Of a stretch of DNA of 64,000 bases, positions 49,968 through 60,902 are shown piece after piece. Within the stretch, counting starts at the first letter, position 1. Each line of letters starts with the position of its first letter. Source of the stretch: Bacteroidota bacterium. GTDB lineage: Bacteria > Bacteroidota > Bacteroidia > AKYH767-A > OLB10. The notes under the pieces are model-generated. The model was given only the letters and a program-made list of their open reading frames with translations, had not been told where the DNA came from and made no database searches. The translations under genes were made by a program, and so were the position numbers. Location of the stretch: the NCBI GenBank assembly GCA_016713525.1, contig JADJOZ010000009.1, forward strand, positions 62,001 to 126,000. The letters are read 5' to 3'.

Positions 49968-52900
49968 CTACTTTAAAATAACGATACGCAAATTACCAAA
50001 GTTATTAACACGTAGTTGATAAGTTCCGGGTGATAAATGTTTCAGGTCCAATTCCATGGAAATAGCTTTCACCTGTTTTGCAATATAAACTTCCTGACCC
50101 GGTAAATTGAAAACCTGTATGTCAACATTCTTGTCAGCCAAAGATTTATCAAATATAATCCCGAAAATCCCTTGATGAAGGATTTGGATAAACAGAAAAT
50201 CCTGAACTATTATTTCCACCTTCTGAAATACCTGTACAAGTTTCAATTTGCAAAGTGAACTCCACAGTATCTCTGCAGCCCTGGGGATGAAGATAGGTGT
50301 AAGCAACTATTTGTGGTCCCTGCCCTATAACTGCGGGAGCTAATACTGTTGCAACTATTCCATTTACTAGATAAGAACCGCCCGAAGGTGATCCGCCTGT
50401 CAATAAAAACGGTGGTTGATTGATACAGATAGTATCATTGAAGGAAGGAGTAAAGTTACCTGTTGTAAAGCAGGAATTGTTATCTCAACAGAATCTGTAA
50501 AAATGCAACCCTGAACAGAAGTTACTGTGAGGGCATACCATCCTGAAGTAGTTATTTCGAGTGTTGAATTCGATGTACCATCACTCCATAAAAATGAACC
50601 CGAAGTAATTCCGGGATCTAAAATGTAAACAGAATCACAAATTAGTAACGAAGGACCAAATTCAAATAGAGGAACAGTTCCAATTTGTACTGAAATTGAA
50701 TCTGAAGCCTGACATCCTGTGACTGTATCCGTAATATTCAATGCATAAATACCGCTGGTAAATATATTCAGTGATTGGGTAATGGTTCCATCCTGCCAAA
50801 GGTAATTAAATGCACCTGTTGGGCCATTCAAAACAAAAACAGAGTCGCAGACAAGAGTGTCGGTTCCAAGATTAAAAGCTGGTGGTAAATTTAGTTCAAC
50901 ATTAATGGAATCGCTTTCCTGACATCCGGATAATGCTGTAACTGTTACAAAATACAAACCGCTGGAATCAACCTGAATGGATGACGTTACTTCTCCTGTG
51001 TTCCAAAGCCATAAATTACCGGTTAATCCGGCATCTAATGTAATTGCTGTATCGCACACAGTTAAATCGGGTCCCAGATCAACCACAGGAACAGTAAGAA
51101 TTACAACTTCTATTGTATCTGTTGCGGAACATCCTTCCGGTGAAGTTACCAGCACAGAATAAGCTCCATCACTATCGACAATTAATTCAGGATCGGTTGA
51201 AAAATCATTCCACAAATATGTTGCATTTGCATTGAAGGCGTTCAATGAAATACTTCCACACACAGTAGTATCAGCACCGAGATTTACCAGTGGATAAACG
51301 CCAACAGTGACATAACCGGGAAGTACAATAGTATCGGAACCACGGAAACTCGATGCAATTAATTTTACATCATATATGCCCGGAACGTTATATTGAATCA
51401 ATGGTGATACATCATTTGATACTGCCGGAATGCCGCCGGGGAATTCCCATTCAAGGAGCACCGGAAAATTCGAACTGATATCATTAAACAGAATCTGTTC
51501 ACCGGCACAGACAACTGAATCGCTTGCCGTAAATGTTGCAACAGGGGGATCGCAGGCAGCATATAAATTTGAGCTGACAGAAGTAGATAAACCACCCGCA
51601 TCTGTGACTTTTAAATTGATTTCAAAATAATAAGTATTCATTACCTCACAACCAACCGGAGAAATTGTAGTAGTTGAAATTTTATTGGTGTCAATGGATT
51701 CCGGATGCAAATGTGCATTGTGATGCAGAATGGTGGTCCATCGGTAAAATAATTCACCAGGCCCATGTTCCGCATCTGTAACAGCTGCTTCGAGCGGTAA
51801 TTGCGTATTGCCGCTCATAGAATACAAATCGCCATCTGAAAAGCTGATGATGGAAACCTGCGGCGGTGTATTATTTACAGAAATCAAAACAGAATCGGTA
51901 TCTGTTTGACCGATATCATCGGTAACAGTTAATTTAGCATAATATGAAACCGGTGAAGACGTTCCGGGATTGTAAATATGCACCGGGTCCTCTAGTGAAC
52001 TAAAATTTCCATCGCCGAAATCCCAATTGTACTGAAGAGGCAAATTTTCAGGATCTGAGGAATTACTTCCAGTAAACTGAACCTGTAATGGACCTGCACC
52101 ATACGTAGTATCGGTTTCTATTTTTGCAACAGGAAGGTTATTTACAAAACCGGTATAACAAATTTCTTTTATTTCACCCGGGTAATTGGCATATGCGATG
52201 CATCCATTCACAGGATTAAGTGCCATATGCACAATGATTCCATTGTTATCCCAAAAACCATTTACATTAGAAAGTACATCGTTGGTATCGATTTCAAAAT
52301 TTCGAATCCATTGACCTACATAATCGGCATGGAAATAAGTATTCTGCCAGATAACAGGAAATCGATTATCTGTATACCAAACCCCTGCAATAGATGCATA
52401 CCCACCGAACATGGTTCCCTGAACCGGTGATGCCGGGTCATCAATATTAATTTCATCGGCAACGCCATTTGTAAAAATACCTGCACGTGACTGAAAAACC
52501 ATGTTTCCAATCGATGATTGGACGGCGATGAGTAAATACCGCAACTCCCTGCGGAATTAACTGTGAAGTATCGCAAGGATTTTTAAACTCCGGAGAGGGT
52601 CTTCGGTATCCTGAATTAGAAGTTCTTTGAATCGGAAATATGGACGTGTGCATCCGGATGTTCCAAAGAGTGGATTGGGGGCGTCCTGATTTTGTGTATT
52701 CAGATTGGTGTAGCCAATCTGTGGTGTTAGTCCTTCATATAATGGCCATCCAAAATTTTGTTTGGGTGCATTACAAACGTTTAGATCTTCCCAGTTATCC
52801 CAACCAACATCCCCAATATAAAGTGTTCCTGGATTTCCTGCTGTGATATCTGCTTCTCCTGTACCAGGGCGCAAGGTCATTCGGAAAGGATTACGAAAGC

Positions 52901-53738
52901 CAAGAGCCCAAACCCTTGATTTTGGTGAACGTGGCTCGGAATTGTCGAAGTAAGGATTTGAATTGAGTCCATCACCATTCAACGGATTTATTCTCAAAAT
53001 TTTCCCATTCAGACAGTCAACCATTTGGGCCCTGAATGCACCTACGTTTTCTTTCGGCCTGATTATGGAATCATTTAATGCCTGACTCCAATAAGTACTT
53101 CCCGAACCGCCATCAACAAAAGTGTAACTGCCACCATCACCAGTTGAGACGAACAAACTCTTATCTGCTCCAAAAATTAATGATCCACCACTGTGTGATT
53201 CAAAAACAATTGGAATGCCGGTTTTTTTTGTTTCACCTATCAAAATAAATCGGCTCCCGGGGATGGTAGTGGTAAAATTGGTGGCAGAATCCGCTGTATA
53301 ACGGGTCACCCTGGCAATGGTAGCCTGGAAAAACGTATTCACAGTTGGATTATATGCAGGAGTTCCAAAGTTGATAAGATGATGTCTGTCAACAGTATAA
53401 AACAAATAGAAAAACCCATTAGTCCTGAAATCCGGATCCAGTGCAAAACCATTTAAACCATGATCTCTCCAGTTCCCAACTTCTTCAGTAATATCTAATA
53501 ATGGAGCTGCCAGTTTATTTCCGGAAGTATCAACCACCCAAACCTTCCCTCCCTTTTCCCAAACATATTGCTGACCAGTACTATCCCAGACAAAACCTTC
53601 AACTTCATCCCATGAGGTTGAAATTACAGAATTGGTAAAATTCGGGAATTGAGCAATTACTTCAGATTGAAAGGTGAAGCAAAAGAAAAGAAAATATAAC
53701 GATATCTTTTTGATTTTCAAAACTTTAATAAAATTCAT
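49968..53738 (-). CDS. PQQ-type sugar dehydrogenase-like cargo protein, T9SS (copy 2, frameshifted)
   Basis: About 1,257 residues when rebuilt. A signal peptide (FQSEVIAQ) leads to the same propeller as copy 1 (NWRDHGLNGFALDP, VWALGFRNPFRMTL, YIGDVGWDNWEDLN), a PKD domain (YNWDFGDGNFSS) and the shared Ig-like region. Unlike copy 1 it then has four tandem repeats before the T9SS domain (FSVYPNPSS to LRIVILK). The frame breaks near 52585-52592, 52494-52500 (T run), about 50455, and 50163-50180 (AAGGG). Each is resolved by one base. The strong similarity to copy 1, 168 bp away, indicates a tandem duplication followed by repeat gain. Substrate is unknown. Confidence 0.83.
50480..51300 (-). repeat. 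Four tandem Ig-like coding repeats of about 210 bp
   Basis: Within copy 2, four units of about 70 residues follow each other. Each starts with a motif like VNLGADTTVC, VDLGPDLTVC, FNLGTDTLVC or FEFGPSLLIC. Each has a central W motif (YLWNDF, WLWNTG, YLWQDG, FLWSDG) and ends in a GC..TDSIEV-type motif. The unit starts are at about 51290, 51080, 50870 and 50660. Confidence 0.8.
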
Positions 53739-53824
53739 CAGGATAATTTAGAGGGCTCATTCGATAAATTAAGTAAGGGATAATTTATTTAATGATCTAT
53801 TTTTCAAATAATTGACATAGAATG

Positions 53825-53832
53825 CAAAGTTA
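53825..53832 (-). promoter_or_regulatory. Candidate -7 element for sugar dehydrogenase-like copy 2
   Basis: On the minus strand it reads TAACTTTG, matching TAnnTTTG, about 87 bp before the start codon. Confidence 0.4.
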
Positions 53833-53882
53833 GGGAATTCAAAAGGATTTTGGGGAAGATGTTCACAACCCATTAAAATGGT

Positions 53883-53890
53883 TATCTTTG
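53883..53890 (+). promoter_or_regulatory. Candidate -7 element for the FKBP gene
   Basis: TATCTTTG matches TAnnTTTG exactly, 25 bp before the ATG at 53915. Because it overlaps the possible upstream TTG start at 53888, it rules that longer start out. Confidence 0.55.
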
Positions 53891-53914
53891 CACCCGGTTT
53901 TACTAAAAATAACT

Positions 53915-54613
53915 ATGAAATATTCAGCAATTATTCTGTTCGCATCATTTACAGTGTTCTCCTTCACTTCCTGCGATGGTCAGAAAAAATCAAAAAGCAG
54001 TGAAGGAAAAATAGCAACAGTAGTTGATTCTGTGAGCTATGGAATTGGAAACACAATAGGCAGAAACCTACAAAAAGATGGACTCGACTCCATTGATGTA
54101 GATCTTCTTGCAAGAGGTATCCGCGAAGTATTTGAAGGCAAACCTGCTGCAATGACTCCCGAAGCTGCTCAGGCAGTAATTCAAGGATACGTTGCAGGAA
54201 TCCAACAGAAAAAACAAGCTGCTAACGTTGAAAAAGGACAAAAATTTCTTGCTGAAAATGCTAAAAAAGAAGGCGTTAAAACACTTCCAAGCGGACTGCA
54301 GTATACTATTGTTAAAGAAGGTACAGGTCCAAAACCAACTGCTGAAGATAAAGTTACCACTCATTACCATGGAACATTAGTAGATGGTAAAGTTTTCGAC
54401 AGTTCTGTTGATCGTGGTCAACCTGTTACTTTCGCTGTTAACGGTGTAATTCCTGGTTGGACAGAAGCATTGCAATTAATGCCTGTAGGTTCTAAATGGA
54501 AATTATTCATTCCTTCAAATCTTGCCTATGGTGAAAGAGGTGCAGGTGGTGACATTGGTCCAAATGAAACTTTAATTTTTGATGTTGAATTAATTTCCAT
54601 CGAAGGAAAATAA
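53915..54613 (+). CDS. FKBP-type peptidyl-prolyl isomerase lipoprotein (FkpA/Mip-like)
   Basis: The 232-residue protein starts at ATG 53915 with a lipoprotein signal (SFTSC, Cys20). An FKBP N-terminal dimerisation region follows (VSYGIGNTIGRNLQKD, VIQGYVAGIQQKKQA). The FKBP domain (about 125-230) has the conserved residues in VTTHYHGTLVDGKVFDSS, FAVNGVIPGWTEAL, IPSNLAYGERGAG and LIFDVELISI. It should speed proline isomerisation in envelope proteins, acting as a folding helper in the periplasm. A strong terminator follows it, so it is a single-gene unit. The frame is intact. Confidence 0.93.
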   Translation: MKYSAIILFASFTVFSFTSCDGQKKSKSSEGKIATVVDSVSYGIGNTIGRNLQKDGLDSIDVDLLARGIREVFEGKPAAMTPEAAQAVIQGYVAGIQQKKQAANVEKGQKFLAENAKKEGVKTLPSGLQYTIVKEGTGPKPTAEDKVTTHYHGTLVDGKVFDSSVDRGQPVTFAVNGVIPGWTEALQLMPVGSKWKLFIPSNLAYGERGAGGDIGPNETLIFDVELISIEGK

Positions 54614-54635
54614 TTTCATCTTCTAATAATACTTG

Positions 54636-54659
54636 AGCCGGAGTTATCTCCGGCTTTTT
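54636..54659 (+). terminator. Intrinsic terminator after the FKBP gene
   Basis: An 8-bp GC-rich perfect stem (AGCCGGAG / CTCCGGCT) with the loop TTAT is followed by TTTT. Confidence 0.88.
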
Positions 54660-54688
54660 CGTTTCCAATAAAAATGCAATTTATAACT

Positions 54689-56843
54689 ATGAAAAATAAA
54701 ATTTTAATCGGTGTCTTCAACCTGGTACTGCTAACAATTTCTGTTTCATTTTCTCAAAATAAGATGATGACAATGGAAGATGTGGTATTAAGTGCTAAAA
54801 AAGGATTCACTCCAGCTAAACTTGATCAACTGCAATGGATTCCGGGAACAACAACATATTCGTGGGTTGTAAAATCAGATGGAACTGAACAAATTATGAG
54901 TGCTTCAGGATCGGGAAAAGATTCGAAAATTATTGATCTCAATCAATTGAATATTGTATTGAAAAAAGAAATTGAGGATTCTCTGAAAGCTTTGCCGTCA
55001 ATAACATGGACCAATGCTGGACAATTCACATTTGAACATAAAGATTATTTACTGGCTTACCGGTTAAAACAAAATACCGTTGTCAGGTTATTGAATTTAA
55101 AAGATGCAACCGGAAACAATAAGGAATATAATTCCAAACTAACGGCATTAGCATATACGAAAGGCAATAATTTATTTATCAATACTGCTTCCGGCAAAAG
55201 TCAAGTCACCAATGACTCCAATACAGCAATTGTAAACGGACAAATTGTGCATCGTGAAGAATTCGGAATTCACAAAGGTACATTCTGGTCTCCATCCGGT
55301 GACCTGCTAGCTTTTACCGTATGGATCAAACCATGGTGACTGATTATCCTATCTATGAACTGGATGAAAAACCTGCAGCTGCAAGAATGATCAAATATCC
55401 GATGGCAGGTGAAAAAGCCATCACGTTACCATTGGTGTTTACAATGTTACTACTGAAAAAACAATCTGGTTAAAAACCGGTGAACCTAATGAACAATACC
55501 TCACTAATATAGCCTGGTCACCTGATAACAAAAAGATTTATGTAGTGATTCTGAACAGGGAACAAAACCATCTAAAATTTAATCGTTATGATGCTGCAAG
55601 CGGGGATTTTGAAGTAACTCTGTTTGAAGAAAAAAATGACAAATACATTCAACCATTGCATCCGGCTATTTTCTCTAAAAACGGAAGTAAATTCATCTGG
55701 CAAAGCAGAAGAGATGGCTATAATCACATTTACCTTTATGATCAGTCAGGGAAAGCTATCAAACAATTGACAACCGGCAACTGGGAGGTTATTGATGTAG
55801 CAGGATTTGATGGCACCGAAGCTAATGTTTGGTTTGCTGCAGCAAAAGAAAAGCCAACCAACAAAGATATTTATGCCGCAAATATTTCTTCAGCAAAAAT
55901 AACCCGCATCAGTTCAGGTGAAGGAACACACAAGCCGTTGTATAATACAGAAGCCGGAATGGTAATTGATGAATTTGCATCGGTGGATGTGCCAAAAATT
56001 ATTTCTATAAAAAACAAAGATGGCAAAGAGCTGAAACAACTTTTAAAGGCATCGAATCCTTTAAAAGATTTTAGTCCGGTGAACAGAAATATTTTCACCA
56101 TAAAAAATGAAAACGGTGATGAACTGTATTGTAAAATGGTAACACCTCAACCCTTTGATTCAACCAAACAATATCCGGTAATTGTATATGTTTATGGCGG
56201 TCCGAATGTTCAATTGGTTTCAAACAACTGGCCTGCAGGAACAGATCTTTGGTACAACTATATGGCTCAGCGAGGATTTATAGTTTTCACGCTCGAAAAC
56301 AGAGGAACACCTTTCCGTGGAGCTGATTTTGAGCAGGCAACTTTTCGTCAGCTTGGAGAAGTTGAAATGCAGGATCAGATTTCAGGAGTAAAATGGTTGA
56401 TGAAACAAAAGTTTATCAACAAAAACAGAATGGGTGTTTATGGTTGGAGCTATGGTGGATTTATGACTGTATCACTTATGACACGTCATCCGGGATTATT
56501 TAAAGCTGCTGTTGCCGGTGGTCCGGTAATTGACTGGAAGTATTATGAGATCATGTACACGGAGAGGTATATGGATACACCAGCCGAAAATTCTTCAGGA
56601 TACGAAAAAGCAAATCTTTTGAATTATGTTGAAAATCTAACCGGTAAAATGATGCTTATTCATGGGACATCAGACGATGTTGTTGTATGGCAACACAGTT
56701 TACTGTATCTTAAAAAAGCAGTTCAAAAAAATATTCAACTTGATTATTTTGTGTATCCCGGACATGAACATAATGTTACAGGACGCGACAGAACACATTT
56801 ACTGAATAAAATTTCGAATTACTTTTTCGAAAATCTGAAGTAA
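54689..56843 (+). CDS. S9-family prolyl oligopeptidase / dipeptidyl peptidase IV-like (two frameshifts)
   Basis: About 718 residues from the ATG at 54689 (MKNKILIG), which starts the signal peptide TISVSFSQ; the ATG at 54674 would add five residues without purpose. The N-terminal half is a DPP IV-type beta-propeller (DLLAFYRMDQTMVTDYP, WLKTGEPNEQYLTNIAWSPD). The C-terminal alpha/beta-hydrolase domain has the catalytic Ser in GWSYGGFMT, Asp in TSDDVVVW and His in GHEHNV. It probably removes Xaa-Pro dipeptides in the periplasm. The frame breaks at about 55311 (one T short) and about 55413 (one A short). Both are repaired by one base. Confidence 0.88.
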
Positions 56844-56860
56844 CAATAAATTGCGGGGTT

Positions 56861-58307
56861 TTATTTCTCTTTTGGAATAGAGAAGTAGAACCTCGCCCCT
56901 TTTCCGGGAATTGACTCCAGCCACATATTTCCGCCTTCATCTTCAATCATTTTCTTCGCGACCGGCAAACCAATACCTGAACTTTCAAAAGTGGTATCAC
57001 TTCGTAAAGTCTGAAACAAATCAAATATTTTGACATGGTCTTTAGGGTCAATTCCAGGACCATTATCGGCAACCATGAAATTGATATTTTCAGGACCGTC
57101 GGTAATTTCAATTTCCACTTCACGCATTTCTTTATCGTTATGCTTAATGGAATTACTAAGTAAATTCTGAAGCACCTGACTTAAAACAATTTTTGTTCCT
57201 TTAATTTCGGGTATATGTGAATTAATAGAAAATCTGGTACGATTATCTACCTCAACCATATCAATTACATCTTTAATCATATCATCCAGGTTAATCCATT
57301 CTTTGTTAACACCGGCTGTTCCTGTTTTAGAATATTCCAGAATTGCGATAATGAGGTTTTCCATCTTATGAATTTGTTTATCCATAAGTTTCAAGTGCAT
57401 AACACCTTCTTCACTGATTGTGGTACTGCAATCTTCACGTATCCACGAAGCAATATTCCGCACACCTCGCAAAGGGGGCTTTCAAATCATGAGAAACGAT
57501 ATAAGCAAATTCTTTGAGACGGTTATTTGATTTCTGCAATTCAGCTGACTTTTGTTCAATAATTTCATTCTGAACAGCCATCCAGTCGTTATTTTTAATA
57601 AGCTCAATTTTTGAAATGATCATGGTCTTTACAGAATGATAACGGAAAACCACCATAGCCATAGAAAAAATCGTTCCTGCCAGAACCAACAATCCGCCAT
57701 CGGAAAGAAAGTCCTGTAAAGGCATTGAAGAATTGGAACTGTAAAAAAACAAATTTGCCAACACAAAATAAATGGTGAATACAATTGCATATACAGGCGA
57801 CCACATCAACACCATACTGGCCCCAACGAAGTCGGCCATGTATGAAAGCGACAATTGCTGAATAATTTCAGGAGTTGCGAAACTGTAGAAGTATGCATCC
57901 TGAGTTATGATGGAGCATAAAATTACCATGCCTGCCAACTGAGGACGTTCCTGCATGAGTGGCTTATACAATAAGCATCCAACAAGAATTAAGGATACCA
58001 GTACTCTGATAACCATAAATTGCTGCCACGATTCATGCAATGCCATGTAATCAACCAATCCGAAGATTGGATTGAGTATTATAGCGATGATTGTACCAAT
58101 GGAAAGGTACCTGGAAATGATTTTGTTCAATTCATTGCTCCACCCCTGGGCAGGAGGTTTAATGAGGGAGTAACTGTTGAATTCAAGTGTTTCCGTTATT
58201 AAAAATGAGAATTTTAGTTGATTCTTTAACGGAACAAAGGTCAAACCAGTTTGATTAAATTTCGAGATAATGTTACATGCGAACTTACAAAACCGAAAAC
58301 CCGCCAA
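56861..58307 (-). CDS. Membrane-bound sensor histidine kinase (one frameshift)
   Basis: About 482 residues. The N-terminal half has six hydrophobic segments without a recognisable sensor domain (IGTIIAIILNPIFGLVDYM, MVIRVLVSLILVGCLL, VYAIVFTIYFVLANLFFY). A coiled-coil linker leads to HisKA (IVSHDLKAPLRG), then N box NLLSNSIKHND, G1 VADNGPGIDP and G2 GIGLPVAKKM. The frame breaks at about 57465 (one T too many in CCCTTTG), which splits the kinase right after the phospho-His motif. The start at 58307 follows the TolA-like gene by 6 bp; a later start is possible because the first 40 residues look atypical. No response regulator is adjacent. Confidence 0.85.
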
Positions 58308-58313
58308 AGCAGG

Positions 58314-59711
58314 CTATTTCTGACCGGTAGCCGACAAAAACAAGCTCTCACTTATGGAAGTGGTATTTTTGAAATAAAAAATACCTCCCCATTTATATAC
58401 AACCTTTGAAAAAATGGTCTCTTTTTCGTTTTTTCTTACAGTAACCTTTTTAATAGTCCTATTCGCTTCCGTAATTTCCTCCACTGAAATATCAGGTAAT
58501 TGTTCGTAAGCAGGCTCCATATTTTTTTTGACAACCGGTGGTGGTTCTTTGACAGCAATTGCTGGTTTTTCGTCCTCTCCCTGAATACCGGTAGCTTTGG
58601 TGACTCCTTTGTCCTGTTTCTTAGTAGGAATAGCATTTGCCTCCAATGCCTTATCGTCGCCATCTCCTTTTCCGGGTTTGCCTGAAGGTGAATCATTCCC
58701 GCTACCGGAAGGTTTACCCGTAGGAGGATTTTCACTTCCGCTGCCTGTCGGTTTGCCTGCCGGAGGTGATTCCGAACCACCGCCAGCCGGGGTTGCCGGT
58801 CTGGTATCATTCCCCTGGACACCTGTTGAATTGGTTGAATTATTTTCCTGAGCAAGAGCTGCAGCAGCAGCTTTTCGGGCTTCTTCCTCTTCTGAGGCTT
58901 TGGCTTTAGCCCTTTCTTCCTCTTCCATTTTAGCCATGGCAACCCTTCTCTTTTCCTCATCCGTCTGAGCTTGTGCCTCCCGTTTCATCCGCTCCTCTTC
59001 TGCCTTCTTGTCTTTTGCTTGCTGAGCGGCCAGGACGCGTGCTTCGTCTGCAGCTTTTTTGTCGGCTTCAGCTTTTGCTTTTGCTGCCTCTTTCGCCAAA
59101 GCTGCATCCTCAAGTTTTTTCTGCTCTTCTTCTTTCTTCTTTTGAGCTGCCAGAGCCTGCTCTTCCCGTTGCTTTTGCTTAATTTCTTCCTCAGCAGCTT
59201 TCAATGCCGATTGAATTTGCTTGGTATAATCAGTGTCGTAATCAAAATCATCAATCAGGCGATTGTAGGAAATCTTTCCTACCGGCTGATTAAAAATCAC
59301 GATGTTCACTCCATCATATTGTTTGAAAAGGTTCACTTCGAAATTAAAGGGATAAAAACCTTGTCCGGCCCGATCACCCGGAGAATTGGTGTTTAAAGCA
59401 ATTTTCTTGGTAATATATCCAGGTTTATTGAACGAAATAACATATTCACAGTTCAGTTTGAGTTCCAGGTCAAGCTTTGAATTACCTGGTAATGAATTAG
59501 ATTCACCGGTAGTGCTGTTTTTTAAAACAACCGTAACACCTTCAAAGTCGCCATCCTCAATTTTCAGTTTCACCGGAGCTTTGAGCTTTTGTTGTGCAAA
59601 AGCTGTTGTTGAAAAGCACACCATAAAAAATGGCATAATAATAGCATACAGGAGCCCGTTCTGCCAATTAAGATGTCTTCTGATATGCAATTTCACTCTT
59701 ATCTGATTCAA
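58314..59711 (-). CDS. TolA-like Ala/Lys/Glu-rich coiled-coil secreted protein
   Basis: The 465-residue protein has a signal peptide (FFMVCFSTTAFAQ), a small N-terminal domain like carboxypeptidase-regulatory folds (about 45-155; YVISFNKPGYITKKIAL), a long highly charged coiled coil (about 165-280), then a Gly/Ser/Pro-rich region with three repeats of about 13 residues (GSENPPTGKPSGS type, near 58675-58780) and a conserved C-terminal segment (NRTIKKVTVRKNEKETIF, VVYKWGGIFYFKN). Similar Bacteroidota proteins are unnamed; the layout suggests a periplasm-spanning scaffold. It is followed directly by the histidine kinase gene (6 bp), so the two may act together. The frame is intact. Confidence 0.7.
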   Translation of the reverse strand: MNQIRVKLHIRRHLNWQNGLLYAIIMPFFMVCFSTTAFAQQKLKAPVKLKIEDGDFEGVTVVLKNSTTGESNSLPGNSKLDLELKLNCEYVISFNKPGYITKKIALNTNSPGDRAGQGFYPFNFEVNLFKQYDGVNIVIFNQPVGKISYNRLIDDFDYDTDYTKQIQSALKAAEEEIKQKQREEQALAAQKKKEEEQKKLEDAALAKEAAKAKAEADKKAADEARVLAAQQAKDKKAEEERMKREAQAQTDEEKRRVAMAKMEEEERAKAKASEEEEARKAAAAALAQENNSTNSTGVQGNDTRPATPAGGGSESPPAGKPTGSGSENPPTGKPSGSGNDSPSGKPGKGDGDDKALEANAIPTKKQDKGVTKATGIQGEDEKPAIAVKEPPPVVKKNMEPAYEQLPDISVEEITEANRTIKKVTVRKNEKETIFSKVVYKWGGIFYFKNTTSISESLFLSATGQK

Positions 59712-59719
59712 ATTTTAAA

Positions 59720-59727
59720 CAAAGATA
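59720..59727 (-). promoter_or_regulatory. Candidate -7 element for the TolA-like gene
   Basis: On the minus strand it reads TATCTTTG, matching TAnnTTTG, 8 bp before the start codon, which would give a nearly leaderless transcript or point to a later start. Confidence 0.45.
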
Positions 59728-59810
59728 ACTACATCTGCCAAAGAATACCACAACCCTAAAATTCTGAATTAAACACCGGTTGAAAACTCGTTTCAGGAAG
59801 TTCCAGAATG

Positions 59811-59842
59811 TTTACATTCTTCCATCAAGATGTTTAATTTTG
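59811..59842 (+). promoter_or_regulatory. Promoter of the small secreted-protein cluster
   Basis: TTTA (59811-59814), 20 bp, then TAATTTTG (59835-59842). It lies inside the longer open frame that begins at 59780, which supports the later start at 59876. Confidence 0.65.
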
Positions 59843-59875
59843 AAGAATCCACAAATTGATCAGATCATCCCAATC

Positions 59876-60346
59876 ATGTTTCGTTTAAAGCCTATTCTTA
59901 CCTTACGAATTATTGCATTAGTTGTTACCATTTTAAGTTTCCGGCAAACAGTAAATGCGCAGGAAATATCGATGGAACAAACCTTAACTTATATCAATGG
60001 TAAAATAAGCCCCATAGGCAACATTGACGTTATAAGGGGAGTAATTATTGCGAAATTCACCGAAGGTGTTGATATTTACCGTGAAGATCAGGTACTTTGC
60101 AAGTCACTTGATTTGAACAGCATGGGTTACGATGCAACTCAGAAGGTCTTTTACATAAATTGCAACGGAACTTCCAAATGTGTCGACCGGCAGTTGTTCC
60201 TCAAAAAAATACAAAGGGACTATGCCCGCTTATCGTTCCCGGCAACACTTGATCCGAAAAGTGTGGCAGGCATGAAAAAGGCTTTCACTCACATGATTAA
60301 GCTGGTACTCGATCCCAAATATGAAAGTTCAGAACCATTTGAATGA
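59876..60346 (+). CDS. Secreted protein of unknown function, first of a three-gene cluster
   Basis: I chose the ATG at 59876 because it starts a signal peptide (LVVTILSFRQTVNAQ) and follows the promoter at 59811-59842. The 156-residue protein has a beta-rich domain (TLTYINGKISPIGNIDVIRG, VFYINCNGTSKCVDR) and an alpha-helical end. Two Cys in NCNGTSKC may pair in the periplasm. I do not recognise the family. Its stop overlaps the start of the TPR gene (ATGA), so the two are translationally coupled. The frame is intact. Confidence 0.75.
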   Translation: MFRLKPILTLRIIALVVTILSFRQTVNAQEISMEQTLTYINGKISPIGNIDVIRGVIIAKFTEGVDIYREDQVLCKSLDLNSMGYDATQKVFYINCNGTSKCVDRQLFLKKIQRDYARLSFPATLDPKSVAGMKKAFTHMIKLVLDPKYESSEPFE

Positions 60347-60870
60347 TGAAGAAAATATGTAAAATATTGGTAATTCTGCAAATGAGCCTATTACCATTCA
60401 CTATGTCAGCGCAGGAAAATCCGGAAGCAGTGGCTCACTTTAAAAAAGGAGATACCTTTTACCGGAATGGTGACCATGCTGAAGCGATTGCGGAGTTTGA
60501 CAAGGCAATTGAACTGGATGGTAAATTTGTGAATGCCTTGCTTCAAAGGGGATTTTGCCGAAACATCACCAAAGACTTTGAAGGTGCAGTAAAAGACTTT
60601 TCACGCGTAATTGAACTTGAACCCAATCACCGTTGGGCTTATGTTTCGAGAGGAAGTGCCAGAAATAAAACCGGCGAATACCAACTGGCTATTGATGATT
60701 TTAATGAAGCTTTAAAAATGGATCCAACCGATCAGGAAGCATATAATAACCGGGGATTTTCCAAAAAACTTATGGGAAATAAATCGGGTGCTTGTGAAGA
60801 CTGGAATACATCCAAAAAATTAGGAAATGAAGAAGCTCGCATAATTCTTAAAAATAACAATTGTAAATAA
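60343..60870 (+). CDS. Periplasmic TPR-repeat protein
   Basis: The 175-residue protein has a signal peptide (LLPFTMSAQ) and three TPR units at about 27-60, 61-94 and 95-128 (AEAIAEFDKAIELD, EGAVKDFSRVIELEPNHR, QLAIDDFNEALKMDPTDQE). A short fourth helix pair ends GACEDWNTSKKLG. It has no catalytic domain and probably binds a partner protein in the periplasm, perhaps the product of the overlapping upstream gene. The frame is intact. Confidence 0.88.
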   Translation: MMKKICKILVILQMSLLPFTMSAQENPEAVAHFKKGDTFYRNGDHAEAIAEFDKAIELDGKFVNALLQRGFCRNITKDFEGAVKDFSRVIELEPNHRWAYVSRGSARNKTGEYQLAIDDFNEALKMDPTDQEAYNNRGFSKKLMGNKSGACEDWNTSKKLGNEEARIILKNNNCK

Positions 60871-60902
60871 CCCGGATATCAATAACCTAAATATCTTCCA
60901 TC

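Noticed and set aside
50480..51300. Tandem repeats as a CRISPR array or integron-like element
   Set aside because: They are degenerate 210-bp coding repeats in one frame family with conserved protein motifs, not short identical repeats with unique spacers.
53888..53914. Upstream TTG start for the FKBP protein
   Set aside because: It overlaps the -7 promoter element, and the lipoprotein signal peptide begins properly at 53915.
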